From positions 1-5,919 of the forward strand of contig JAQCGA010000275.1 in NCBI GenBank assembly GCA_027619145.1: DNA of 5,919 nt, written 5' to 3'. Under the pieces are notes generated by a model, which had not been told where the DNA came from, did no database searches, and saw only the letters and a list, made by a program, of their open reading frames with translations. Each line of letters opens with the position of its first letter. Position 1 is the first letter of the stretch. Of this stretch, positions 1 to 5,919 are shown piece after piece. Position numbers and translations under genes: made by a program. This DNA comes from a bacterium. Its GTDB lineage: Bacteria; Latescibacterota; UBA2968; GCA-2709665.

Positions 1-27
1 GTGTACCTTATATATTATCTTTATATC

Positions 28-33
28 TATAAT
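28..33 (+). promoter_or_regulatory. possible -10 box upstream of the RND permease gene
   Basis: The hexamer TATAAT is a perfect match to the sigma-70 -10 consensus and lies 24 bases before the permease start, within an AT-rich leader (about bases 5-44) that contrasts with the GC-rich coding region. At a 16-18 base spacing upstream only ACCTTA-like sequence is found, a poor -35 box, so the promoter is either extended, activator-dependent or a chance match in AT-rich DNA. Its placement in front of the first gene makes a real promoter plausible but unproven. Confidence 0.35.
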
Positions 34-40
34 CAAATCT

Positions 41-45
41 AAAGG
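41..45 (+). promoter_or_regulatory. weak ribosome binding site of the RND permease
   Basis: AAAGG lies 12 bases before the ATG at 58. The spacing is longer than the usual 5-9 bases and the match is partial, so initiation may be modest. No better Shine-Dalgarno sequence is present. The next in-frame ATG (residue 27, base 136) would remove the conserved segment leading into the first membrane helix, so the start at 58 is preferred. Confidence 0.4.
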
Positions 46-57
46 TCCAACATCCTC

Positions 58-3000
58 ATGAACACGCCAAAAATCCCGTCTGAGAAATCTTCTTTTTTAC
101 CCCGCATCTCCGTCACCCGCCCGGTCACTGTCACCATGTGCCTTCTGGCTCTACTGGTCATCGGACTCGTGGCCTACTCACGCATTTCCGTACAGCTCTT
201 CCCTTCCGGGTTCACCCCCCGGTTCCTCTGGGTAAACATCCGGTATCCCAACGCCACTCCCCAGGAAGCTGAACAACAGGTGGCCCGCCCCCTCGAAGAA
301 GCGTTAGGCACCGTAAAAGGGCTCAAACGCATCCGTACCTACAGCGCAAGTTGGCGCGTGGGTGCTCCCCTGGAGTTCGAATCCGACACCGATATGGACA
401 TGGCCTACAACCAGGTGATGGACCGCCTGGAACGCCTCAAACCGGACCTGCCCGAACAGGCCCGGGACAACGTCTTCCTCTGGAAATACAACGAAGAAGG
501 CGACCAGGAAATTATGTGGATCGGTGTGGCCGTAGACTCCAGTATTGCAGATCCCTACCGGTTTCTCCAAAACCACGTCTCCCGCCCCCTGGAACGCATA
601 GACGGGGTTGCCAAAGTAGACTTCTGGGGCGTGTACGAAAAAGAAGTGATGGTTGAAGTGGATCGGGAACGGATGCAAATCCGCGACGTAAGCACCTTCG
701 AACTCGTGCAGGCCCTGCAACAAGACAACTTCGCCCTGGCCGGTGGCCGTATCAATGAAGGCGAGAAAAAACTCTACGTGCGCTCCATGGCCCGGTACCG
801 CGATCTGGAAGAAATTGGAAATGTACGGATTCCAACCCGCAACGGAGAAGTGCGCCTCAAAGACGTGGCAGACATTCTCTACGACGCGCCCGACCGATAC
901 TGGCGGCAGCGCATCGACGGCCAGCCCGCAGCGTCCATCGAAATCAAGCGAGAATCCGGCGCCAATATTGTGGATGTCTGCCGGCGCGTAGAAGCCGCAC
1001 TCAAAGAAATTGAAGCCCGGCCAGCCACCGCCAATCTGCGCTTCAACATCTTTTTTAATCAGGGCCAGTTCATCGACGAATCCATCCGCAACCTGCGCAA
1101 TACTGCACTCTGGGGCGGTCTTTTCGCAGCCCTGGTACTCCTCTTTTTTCTTCGCGCCGTCCGAATGACAGCCATCATTACCCTGTCCATTCCCCTGTGT
1201 ATTATGCTCACGCTCATCGGCCTGTATTTTATCAACTGGTCCCTCAACATGGTCACAATGATGGGCCTCATGGTCGGCGTAGGCATGGTCGTAGACAACG
1301 CCATTGTCATCCTGGAAAACATTTACCGCAAGCGTGAAGCCGGCCAAGATGCTCGAACTGCATCCATCTACGGTGCCAGCGAAGTTGCACTGGCCGTAAC
1401 GATGGCCACCCTCACCACCGTCGTCGTCTTTCTCCCTCTGATGTTAATGGGCGGCAACGATTGGCTCAGCTTTTACCTCACCCGTATTGGCGTGCCCGTA
1501 GTCATCGCTTTGCTCGGATCCCTCTTTGTAGCCCTCATCTTCATTCCGCTGTCCGCCGTACACTTCGGAGGCGGCGTCCTGCGTACAGACTTTGGCACCA
1601 TCCGACGCCTCCGAAACCGCTACGAACGCACCCTGGCCTGGGCCTTACGCCACCGCCGCGACACCTTGCTCATCGCCCTGGCTATTTTCTCCACGGTCTT
1701 CTACGCCTCCAGCAAAGTCAAAAAATCCGATTCCACACGTAGCAACATCAACGACATCCGCATCAACGTGGACACACCTGATTATTTTTCGCTGGAAGAA
1801 ATCAGCGGTGTACTTGAAGAAATGGAAGTCTTCCTGAAGGCCCGCGAAGAGCAGTACGGAATCCGTACCATGCGCGTGTCCTATTCCCGTCACCGTGGCC
1901 GCATCCACGTTTTCCTGGACACAGATCCCAACCAGGCCTGGTGGTACATCGCCTACCGCGACCTCCGCAAAACCCTCGGCATCCCCGTAGACAAACGCAT
2001 GGACCGGCGTGACGTCATTGAACACGTAGCCGAACACCTTCCTCGCTTTGTAGGGGTAGAAACCCGCGTGGACCGCTCTGGCGGCGGCGGGCGGGATCCA
2101 TCCATAGGCCTCTACCTCTACGGAGATGATACCGAAGTCCTGGCTGGCATGCTCACCGAAGTAGAACGCCGGTTACGAACCATCCCGGCCGTTGTCAGCG
2201 TAGACAGCGACCTGGAACGAGACGATGACGAAGTCCGCGTCCACGTGGACCGTGAACTGGCCCAGCGCTACGGCATTTCCCCTCAAATGGTGGCCAGAAG
2301 CATTTCTTTTGCACTCCAGGGCGTCAACCTCCCTCGCTTCCAAACCGAAGACCGCGAAATCCGAACCCGGCTTTATCTTCGCGAAGAAGACCGCCAGAGC
2401 CTCAACCAGTTGCGCAACCTCACCTTCCGTGCTCGCTCCGGTGAAGAAGTACCGCTTTCTACCCTGGCCACTCTCGAAATAGCGCCCGGCAGCGGTACCA
2501 TTCGCCGCGAAAACGGAAAAACCCGTATGGAAGTACGCGCCTTCACCACCCGGCAAGACATCAAGAAACTTTATCTCGACATAGACAAAGCCATGGACGG
2601 CTTTGAAATGCCACGCGGATATTCCTGGGACAAGGGCGAACGCTACTCCAGCTTTCGGGAATCCGACAACGACATGTTTTACGCCATTGTCCTGGCCATT
2701 ACCTGTGTCTTTCTCCTGATGGGCGTACTCTTCGAATCCTTCCTGCTCCCCTTCTGCGTACTCTTCTCCATCCCCTTTGCATTCCTGGGCGTCTACTGGA
2801 CCCTCTACCTCACCGGCACCCCATTCGACATGATGGCCCGCATCGGCCTCATCGTACTTATCGGTGTCGTCGTCAACAACGCCATTGTCCTGGTAGATAC
2901 AGTCAACCGACTCCGGAATGAAGGAATGGATCGCACCCAGGCCCTCCTGGAAAGCGCGACCAGCCGGTTCCGTCCCATCCTCATGACAACCTTCACCACC

Positions 3001-3240
3001 GTCTTCGGCCTGCTGCCTATGGCCGTGGGCAATGCCAATCTCATTGGCATGCCCTACGCGCCCCTGGGCCGAACGATGATGGGCGGTCTGCTGGCTTCCA
3101 CACTCCTCACTCTCTTCGCGGTCCCCCTCTTCTACACCTTCCTGGACGACCTCCGCCTTACCCTGATCCGCATTGCCACCGCTACCTTCTCTCACCCCAC
3201 CCCCACCGTACCCGCAGACCGCATTGCCGCCGATGACTGA
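58..3240 (+). CDS. RND-family efflux permease (AcrB/SwrC-like, HAE1-type)
   Basis: Inner-membrane pump of the resistance-nodulation-division superfamily, which exports small molecules in exchange for protons and normally works as a trimer with a periplasmic adaptor and an outer-membrane channel. At 1060 residues it is full length for the family. The layout is classical: TM1 at about residues 20-40, a first periplasmic porter domain (about 41-345), TM2-TM6 (about 350-505), TM7 (about 536-554), a second periplasmic domain (about 560-875) with a glycine-rich loop at 675-678, then TM8-TM12 (about 878-1035). The TM4 signature reads VVDNAIVILEN with D413-N414 where AcrB has Asp-Asp; TM10 reads VVVNNAIVLVD with N940-N941 where AcrB has Lys-Asn. 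RPILMT of TM11 is kept (R972). These replacements occur in SwrC-like branches of the family, so they suggest a divergent proton relay rather than a dead protein. No adaptor or TolC homologue lies in the window, although an adaptor may be encoded to the left. The substrate cannot be predicted. Family assignment is firm; drug specificity is not. Confidence 0.95.
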   Translation: MNTPKIPSEKSSFLPRISVTRPVTVTMCLLALLVIGLVAYSRISVQLFPSGFTPRFLWVNIRYPNATPQEAEQQVARPLEEALGTVKGLKRIRTYSASWRVGAPLEFESDTDMDMAYNQVMDRLERLKPDLPEQARDNVFLWKYNEEGDQEIMWIGVAVDSSIADPYRFLQNHVSRPLERIDGVAKVDFWGVYEKEVMVEVDRERMQIRDVSTFELVQALQQDNFALAGGRINEGEKKLYVRSMARYRDLEEIGNVRIPTRNGEVRLKDVADILYDAPDRYWRQRIDGQPAASIEIKRESGANIVDVCRRVEAALKEIEARPATANLRFNIFFNQGQFIDESIRNLRNTALWGGLFAALVLLFFLRAVRMTAIITLSIPLCIMLTLIGLYFINWSLNMVTMMGLMVGVGMVVDNAIVILENIYRKREAGQDARTASIYGASEVALAVTMATLTTVVVFLPLMLMGGNDWLSFYLTRIGVPVVIALLGSLFVALIFIPLSAVHFGGGVLRTDFGTIRRLRNRYERTLAWALRHRRDTLLIALAIFSTVFYASSKVKKSDSTRSNINDIRINVDTPDYFSLEEISGVLEEMEVFLKAREEQYGIRTMRVSYSRHRGRIHVFLDTDPNQAWWYIAYRDLRKTLGIPVDKRMDRRDVIEHVAEHLPRFVGVETRVDRSGGGGRDPSIGLYLYGDDTEVLAGMLTEVERRLRTIPAVVSVDSDLERDDDEVRVHVDRELAQRYGISPQMVARSISFALQGVNLPRFQTEDREIRTRLYLREEDRQSLNQLRNLTFRARSGEEVPLSTLATLEIAPGSGTIRRENGKTRMEVRAFTTRQDIKKLYLDIDKAMDGFEMPRGYSWDKGERYSSFRESDNDMFYAIVLAITCVFLLMGVLFESFLLPFCVLFSIPFAFLGVYWTLYLTGTPFDMMARIGLIVLIGVVVNNAIVLVDTVNRLRNEGMDRTQALLESATSRFRPILMTTFTTVFGLLPMAVGNANLIGMPYAPLGRTMMGGLLASTLLTLFAVPLFYTFLDDLRLTLIRIATATFSHPTPTVPADRIAADD

Positions 3241-3245
3241 TGGAG

Positions 3246-3266
3246 GGGCACGGCGTCGCCGTGCCC
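3246..3266. repeat. perfect 10-bp inverted repeat, GC-rich, between permease and xth
   Basis: GGGCACGGCG (3246-3255) is followed by a single T and its exact reverse complement CGCCGTGCCC (3257-3266). As RNA it would fold as an 8-9 bp stem with a loop of 3-5 bases. It starts six bases after the permease stop codon. There is no T-run after it (the next bases are TCGCCCGCCC), so it is not a standard intrinsic terminator. It could stabilise the upstream mRNA 3' end, attenuate read-through into xth, or be one copy of a dispersed REP-like palindrome. The structure is directly visible; the function is inferred. Confidence 0.8.
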
Positions 3267-3294
3267 TCGCCCGCCCAACCTCAACCCCTTTCCC

Positions 3295-3301
3295 AGAAGG
3301 A
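3295..3301 (+). promoter_or_regulatory. ribosome binding site of xth
   Basis: AGAAGGA ends five bases before the ATG at 3307, a good Shine-Dalgarno match at normal spacing. It fixes the start, which also gives the expected N-terminal MRITSWNVNG of exonuclease III. Confidence 0.75.
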
Positions 3302-3306
3302 CCCAC

Positions 3307-4074
3307 ATGCGCATTACCTCCTGGAACGTCAACGGCCTTCGCGCAGCCCTCCGCAAAGGATTTGAAGACCACATCCAGCAGATCAACCCGGACGTGCTCC
3401 TTCTCCAGGAAGTACGCGCCCTGCCCGAACAGCTCCCCGCACAATGGCAATCGCCCGAAGGCTGGCACGTACACTGGCACCCCGCCGAGCGCAAAGGGTA
3501 CTCCGGCGTCGCCATCTGGTCCCGTCAGCCCATCGAAGTGATGGGCACCGGCATTCACAAAACCGATCCCGAAGGCCGCATCCTGCACGTACGCACGCAA
3601 AACGTACAGCTCGTCAGCGTATATCTACCCTCCGGCTCCAACAGCGAAGAGCGCCAACAACTCAAAGAAGACCTCTGGATGACAGACTTTCTCCCCTGGG
3701 CCAACCCCTTTCTCAATCAGAACGAACCCGTCATTCTGGGCGGCGACTTCAACATTGCCCACACCGAACAGGACATCTTCTACGCCAAAGGGAACGAAAA
3801 GAACTCCGGATTTCTACCCCAGGAACGCGCCTGGATGACAGACCTCCTCGCCAAAGGCTGGACCGACTTTGTCCGTCGTCATTACGGAGATGTACAGGGA
3901 CCCTACTCCTGGTGGTCCAACCGGGGCAACGCCCGCGAACTGGACCGGGGTTGGCGCATCGATTATCTCCTGGGAAATCCAGCCGCCACGGCCCGCTTTC
4001 AATCCGCCTCCATCCACCGTGAAGGCGGTCTCACCGTTTCAGACCACGCTCCTGTAACCATCGACCTCATCTGA
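3307..4074 (+). CDS. xth: exodeoxyribonuclease III (AP endonuclease, Xth family)
   Basis: Cytoplasmic Mg-dependent DNA repair enzyme of the exonuclease/endonuclease/phosphatase fold. The family cleaves DNA 5' of abasic sites, removes 3' blocking groups and degrades one strand of duplex DNA 3' to 5', acting in base-excision repair. The 255 residues are close to the family norm (about 250-270). The active site is complete: N7 in SWNVNGLRA, metal ligand E35 in LLLQE, Y106 in SVYLPSG, D147 and N149 in GGDFNIAH, D219 in WRIDYLLG, and the D246-H247 pair in SDHAPV. The stretch WWSNRGNAR followed by GWRIDYLLG is typical of true Xth proteins as opposed to sphingomyelinase or inositol phosphatase relatives. 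No signal peptide is seen, as expected. A palindrome lies in the 66-base gap upstream, and the sulfatase gene starts 12 bases downstream, so these two are probably co-transcribed although no shared pathway is obvious. Whether exonuclease or AP-endonuclease activity dominates cannot be read from sequence. Confidence 0.96.
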   Translation: MRITSWNVNGLRAALRKGFEDHIQQINPDVLLLQEVRALPEQLPAQWQSPEGWHVHWHPAERKGYSGVAIWSRQPIEVMGTGIHKTDPEGRILHVRTQNVQLVSVYLPSGSNSEERQQLKEDLWMTDFLPWANPFLNQNEPVILGGDFNIAHTEQDIFYAKGNEKNSGFLPQERAWMTDLLAKGWTDFVRRHYGDVQGPYSWWSNRGNARELDRGWRIDYLLGNPAATARFQSASIHREGGLTVSDHAPVTIDLI

Positions 4075-4079
4075 AGGAG
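4075..4079 (+). promoter_or_regulatory. ribosome binding site of the sulfatase, abutting the xth stop
   Basis: AGGAG follows directly on the TGA stop of xth (4072-4074) and lies seven bases before the ATG at 4087. Ribosomes ending xth would therefore cover the initiation site of the next gene, the arrangement expected for translational coupling. It supports the ATG at 4087 as the start. Confidence 0.85.
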
Positions 4080-4086
4080 CTTTCCA

Positions 4087-5493
4087 ATGCCTAATTCCCG
4101 GCCGAACTTTGTCTTCATCATGTCAGACGACCACGCCTCGCACGCAATGAGTTGTTACGGCAGCCGCATCAACACCACCCCCAACCTGGACCGCATTGCA
4201 ACCGGTGGACAACGCTTCAACAACTGCTTCTGTACCAACTCCATCTGCACCCCCAGCCGCGCCACCATCCTCACCGGCACCTACAACCACGTCAACGGCG
4301 TAACCACCCTGGCCTCCAAACTGGACGGCCGCCAGCTCACCTTTCCCAAACTCCTGCAACAAAATGGCTACCAGACCGCCATTGTGGGCAAATGGCACCT
4401 GGGTCACGGCGGCGTGAACGATCCCACCGGCTTCGACTACTGGAATGTCCTGCCAGGACAGGGCCTGTATCACAATCCCGAAATGATTGAAATGGGCGAA
4501 AAAAAGGTCTTCCCCGGATATGTCACGGACCTCATCACAGACTTCTCCCTGGACTGGCTCAAACAACGAGATCCGGACCGCCCCTTCCTCTTAATGTGCC
4601 ACAACAAAGCACCGCACCGTTCCTGGGAACCAGACGACAAACACGCAGACCTCTACGAAGACATCGACATTCCCGAACCAGAAACCTTCAACGACGATTA
4701 TAAAAATCGAGCCCGCGCTGCCTCCGAAGCCAAAATGCGTGTGGACCGGGACCTCAACGCACAGGACCTCAAACAACCCGTCCCGGAAGGCCTCACACCC
4801 GAACAAGAAAAGAGCTGGAAATACCAGCGGTACATCAAAGACTATCTCCGCTGTATCGCTTCTATAGACGACAACGTCGGCCGCCTTCTGGATTACCTGG
4901 ACGCCGAAGGCCTCACCGAAAACACCGTCATCGTCTACACCTCAGACCAGGGGTTTTTCCTGGGCGACCACGGCTGGTACGACAAACGCTTCATGTACGA
5001 AGAATCCCTGCGAATGCCCTTCATCGTACGTTATTCCAAAGAAATCGAACCCGGCATAACCTGCGATGACATGATCCTCAACGTGGACTTCGCGCCCACC
5101 TTCCTGGACCTGGCCGGCATCGAAAATCCCCCAGAAATGCAAGGGGCCAGTTTCCGCCCACTCTTGCAGGGAAACCGGCCCGAAGGCTGGCAAACGTCGA
5201 TGTACTATCGCTACTGGATGCACCTCACCACCCACCACGTGTACGCCCACTACGGCATTCGTACTCACCGGTACAAACTCATCTACTACTACGCAGACGC
5301 CTTAGGCCAACCCGGTGCCATGGACGATACCCGAGAACCCGAATGGGAACTCTTTGACCTTGAAACCGATCCCTACGAACTCAACAACCGCTACCACGAC
5401 CCCGCCTGTGCGGACATCGTCAAAGAACTCAGAACCGAACTGCGCAACCACCAGGAACGGGTGGGTGACGAGCCTTACCACAAAGAAGCATAA
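4087..5493 (+). CDS. type I (S1-family) sulfatase, formylglycine-dependent
   Basis: Hydrolyses sulfate esters, by family most likely on a sulfated carbohydrate or other organic sulfate. The 468 residues are of normal length for bacterial S1 sulfatases. Landmarks in order: PNFVFIMSDDH with metal ligands D14-D15; the sulfatase signature CTPSRATILTG with C54, the residue oxidised to formylglycine, and R58; GKWHLG at 101-106 (K102, H104); H177 in NKAPHRSW; the metal-binding pair D287-Q288 in YTSDQG, followed by GDHGWYDKRF with K300. The C-terminal subdomain carries HYGIRTHRYKLIYYY (388-402) and WELFDLETDPYELNN (420-434), typical of the N-acetylglucosamine-6-sulfatase/choline-sulfatase-like branch often annotated as mucin-desulfating sulfatase; the exact subfamily and substrate are not assignable here. 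Unusually for a polysaccharide sulfatase, the protein begins straight into the catalytic core and shows no signal peptide or lipobox, so it probably acts in the cytoplasm on imported substrate. No maturase (anSME or FGE) is encoded in the window. Confidence 0.94.
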   Translation: MPNSRPNFVFIMSDDHASHAMSCYGSRINTTPNLDRIATGGQRFNNCFCTNSICTPSRATILTGTYNHVNGVTTLASKLDGRQLTFPKLLQQNGYQTAIVGKWHLGHGGVNDPTGFDYWNVLPGQGLYHNPEMIEMGEKKVFPGYVTDLITDFSLDWLKQRDPDRPFLLMCHNKAPHRSWEPDDKHADLYEDIDIPEPETFNDDYKNRARAASEAKMRVDRDLNAQDLKQPVPEGLTPEQEKSWKYQRYIKDYLRCIASIDDNVGRLLDYLDAEGLTENTVIVYTSDQGFFLGDHGWYDKRFMYEESLRMPFIVRYSKEIEPGITCDDMILNVDFAPTFLDLAGIENPPEMQGASFRPLLQGNRPEGWQTSMYYRYWMHLTTHHVYAHYGIRTHRYKLIYYYADALGQPGAMDDTREPEWELFDLETDPYELNNRYHDPACADIVKELRTELRNHQERVGDEPYHKEA

Positions 5494-5503
5494 AAGCGGC
5501 CTC

Positions 5504-5527
5504 ACGCAAAGACGCGAAAACGCAAAG
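5504..5527 (+). repeat. three tandem octamers of ACGCAAAG type
   Basis: Three abutting 8-base units are visible just after the sulfatase stop: ACGCAAAG (5504-5511), ACGCGAAA (5512-5519, two differences) and ACGCAAAG (5520-5527), preceded by CTC. Short arrays of this type (CTCACGCAAAGACGCAAAG and variants) are, from memory, scattered between genes in many environmental bacterial genomes. This is therefore probably a dispersed intergenic element rather than a regulatory site of this gene. Function unknown. Confidence 0.7.
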
Positions 5528-5541
5528 GAAATTCCACAATC

Positions 5542-5592
5542 AAAGGAACGGCCTGTCTCCGAAACACCATTCCGGAAACAGGCCGTTCCTTT
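5542..5592. terminator. bidirectional hairpin terminator between convergent genes
   Basis: AAAGGAACGGCCTGT (5542-5556) pairs perfectly with ACAGGCCGTTCCTTT (5578-5592). After one C-A mismatch the stem continues for four pairs (5558-5561 with 5573-5576), leaving an 11-base loop. The arm ends in three Ts on each strand. The tail is TTTCTATCC on the plus strand and TTTGATTG on the minus strand, so the U-tracts are short. Its place between two convergent genes, 48 bases after the sulfatase stop and 14 bases after the MFS stop codon, fits shared rho-independent termination. Confidence 0.75.
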
Positions 5593-5606
5593 CTATCCCG
5601 TCGCGC

Positions 5607-5919
5607 TCACCCCGGCTTCCGCAACCACATCCACAACGCCCAACCCACCGCCGGGACCAACGCCAGAGCCGCCGTCCAGCCCACCACCGCCCCAATCGGC
5701 GCAAGATCCAGGGCCACCCCTCCCAGAGACGCACCCACTGCAGCCATCAGCGTGAACCCTGCAAACTCTGCTGAAAACACCCGTCCCTGAATATGCCCCG
5801 GCACCTCTTGCAACAACAACTGCGTGGACAACACCCACACAATCCCACTCCCGAACCCGCGTAAAAACGTACCCACCAGCACCACACCAAAACTGTGCAA
5901 CGGCGAAATCGTAAACAAA
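5607..5919 (-). CDS. MFS transporter, C-terminal part (cut by window edge)
   Basis: About 103 C-terminal residues of a membrane transporter of the major facilitator superfamily, which uses ion gradients or uniport to move small solutes across the inner membrane. Visible are a hydrophobic helix rich in Gly and Val (GVVLVGTFLRGFGSGIVW), then LLLQEVPGHIQGRVFS, which matches the conserved loop between helices 10 and 11 in drug-exporter-like MFS proteins (usual form VPxxxxGRVFS), then two more hydrophobic helices and a short basic tail WMWLRKPG ending at the TGA (5609-5607). The codon at the right edge (5918-5916) is TTG, which lies in a region that must be mid-protein, so it is an internal leucine and not a start; the gene continues past the window. 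It converges on the sulfatase gene and shares the terminator between them. The substrate cannot be inferred; an exporter similar to the MFS_1/MFS_3 groups is the best guess. Confidence 0.85.
   Translation of the reverse strand, partial: LFTISPLHSFGVVLVGTFLRGFGSGIVWVLSTQLLLQEVPGHIQGRVFSAEFAGFTLMAAVGASLGGVALDLAPIGAVVGWTAALALVPAVGWALWMWLRKPG

Noticed and set aside
304..1347. 347-codon open frame on the minus strand
   Set aside because: It is a mirror of the permease coding frame; the plus-strand protein carries full RND motifs through this region, and the antisense product is low in recognisable structure and rich in His, Val and Gly.
2095..3240. Frameshift or truncation in the second half of the permease
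   Set aside because: The second periplasmic domain, TM8-TM12 and RPILMT are all in one frame, and the length of 1060 residues fits the family.
3246..3266. Rho-independent terminator of the permease gene
   Set aside because: The stem is strong, but the downstream sequence is TCGCCCGCCC with no T-run, so it is listed as an inverted repeat rather than a terminator.
2173..3600. 475-codon open frame on the minus strand
   Set aside because: It lies antisense to the conserved permease and the start of xth, crosses their intergenic gap, and its translation shows no recognisable motif and is biased in Gly, His, Val and Ala as expected from reading C-ending codons backwards.
3444..4022. 192-codon plus-strand frame overlapping xth
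   Set aside because: The translation is an Arg/Pro/Gln-rich frameshift product of xth, which has a complete catalytic motif set in the true frame.
5504..5592. CRISPR array
   Set aside because: The octamers abut without spacers and the hairpin is a single copy; there are no regularly spaced repeats and no cas genes.
5315..5755. 146-codon plus-strand frame spanning the sulfatase end, the intergenic gap and the MFS antisense region
   Set aside because: It runs through the tandem octamers and the terminator hairpin, and its product is a Pro/Thr/Ser-rich low-complexity sequence; both flanking genes are better supported in other frames.
5916..5918. TTG at the right edge as the start codon of the MFS gene
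   Set aside because: The visible residues correspond only to the last third or quarter of an MFS protein, with the conserved loop between helices 10 and 11 within 50 residues, so the gene must extend beyond the window and this codon is internal.

Overview
The window looks like an ordinary stretch of chromosome from an uncultured, moderately GC-rich Gram-negative-type bacterium. The coding regions prefer C-ending codons, an RND pump implies an inner membrane facing a periplasm, and there is an S1-type sulfatase. The lineage cannot be fixed from the sequence. A sulfatase-rich environmental phylum (Latescibacterota, Poribacteria or a Planctomycetes-related group) is my low-confidence guess, based on the style of the sulfatase and on two short intergenic elements of a kind often scattered through such genomes.

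Layout: bases 1-57 are an AT-rich leader with a possible -10 box. Bases 58-3240 encode a full-length RND-family efflux permease. A 66-base gap holds a perfect 10-bp GC-rich inverted repeat. Bases 3307-4074 encode an exodeoxyribonuclease III with all catalytic residues. Twelve bases later (4087-5493) comes a cysteine-type sulfatase without a signal peptide. The 113-base gap 5494-5606 holds three tandem octamers (ACGCAAAG type) and a strong hairpin that probably terminates transcription from both sides. From the right edge to 5607, on the minus strand, lies the C-terminal part of a major facilitator superfamily (MFS) transporter, cut by the window end.

The three plus-strand genes could be one transcription unit. 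The exonuclease and sulfatase are almost certainly co-transcribed; the link across the palindrome to the permease is weaker. No shared pathway is evident: multidrug or metabolite export, base-excision repair and sulfate-ester hydrolysis are separate jobs. The permease has no adaptor or TolC-type partner inside the window.

I found no new biological system. The points most worth a second look are the altered proton-relay residues of the permease, the two short intergenic repeat elements, and the apparently cytoplasmic sulfatase coupled to a DNA repair gene.
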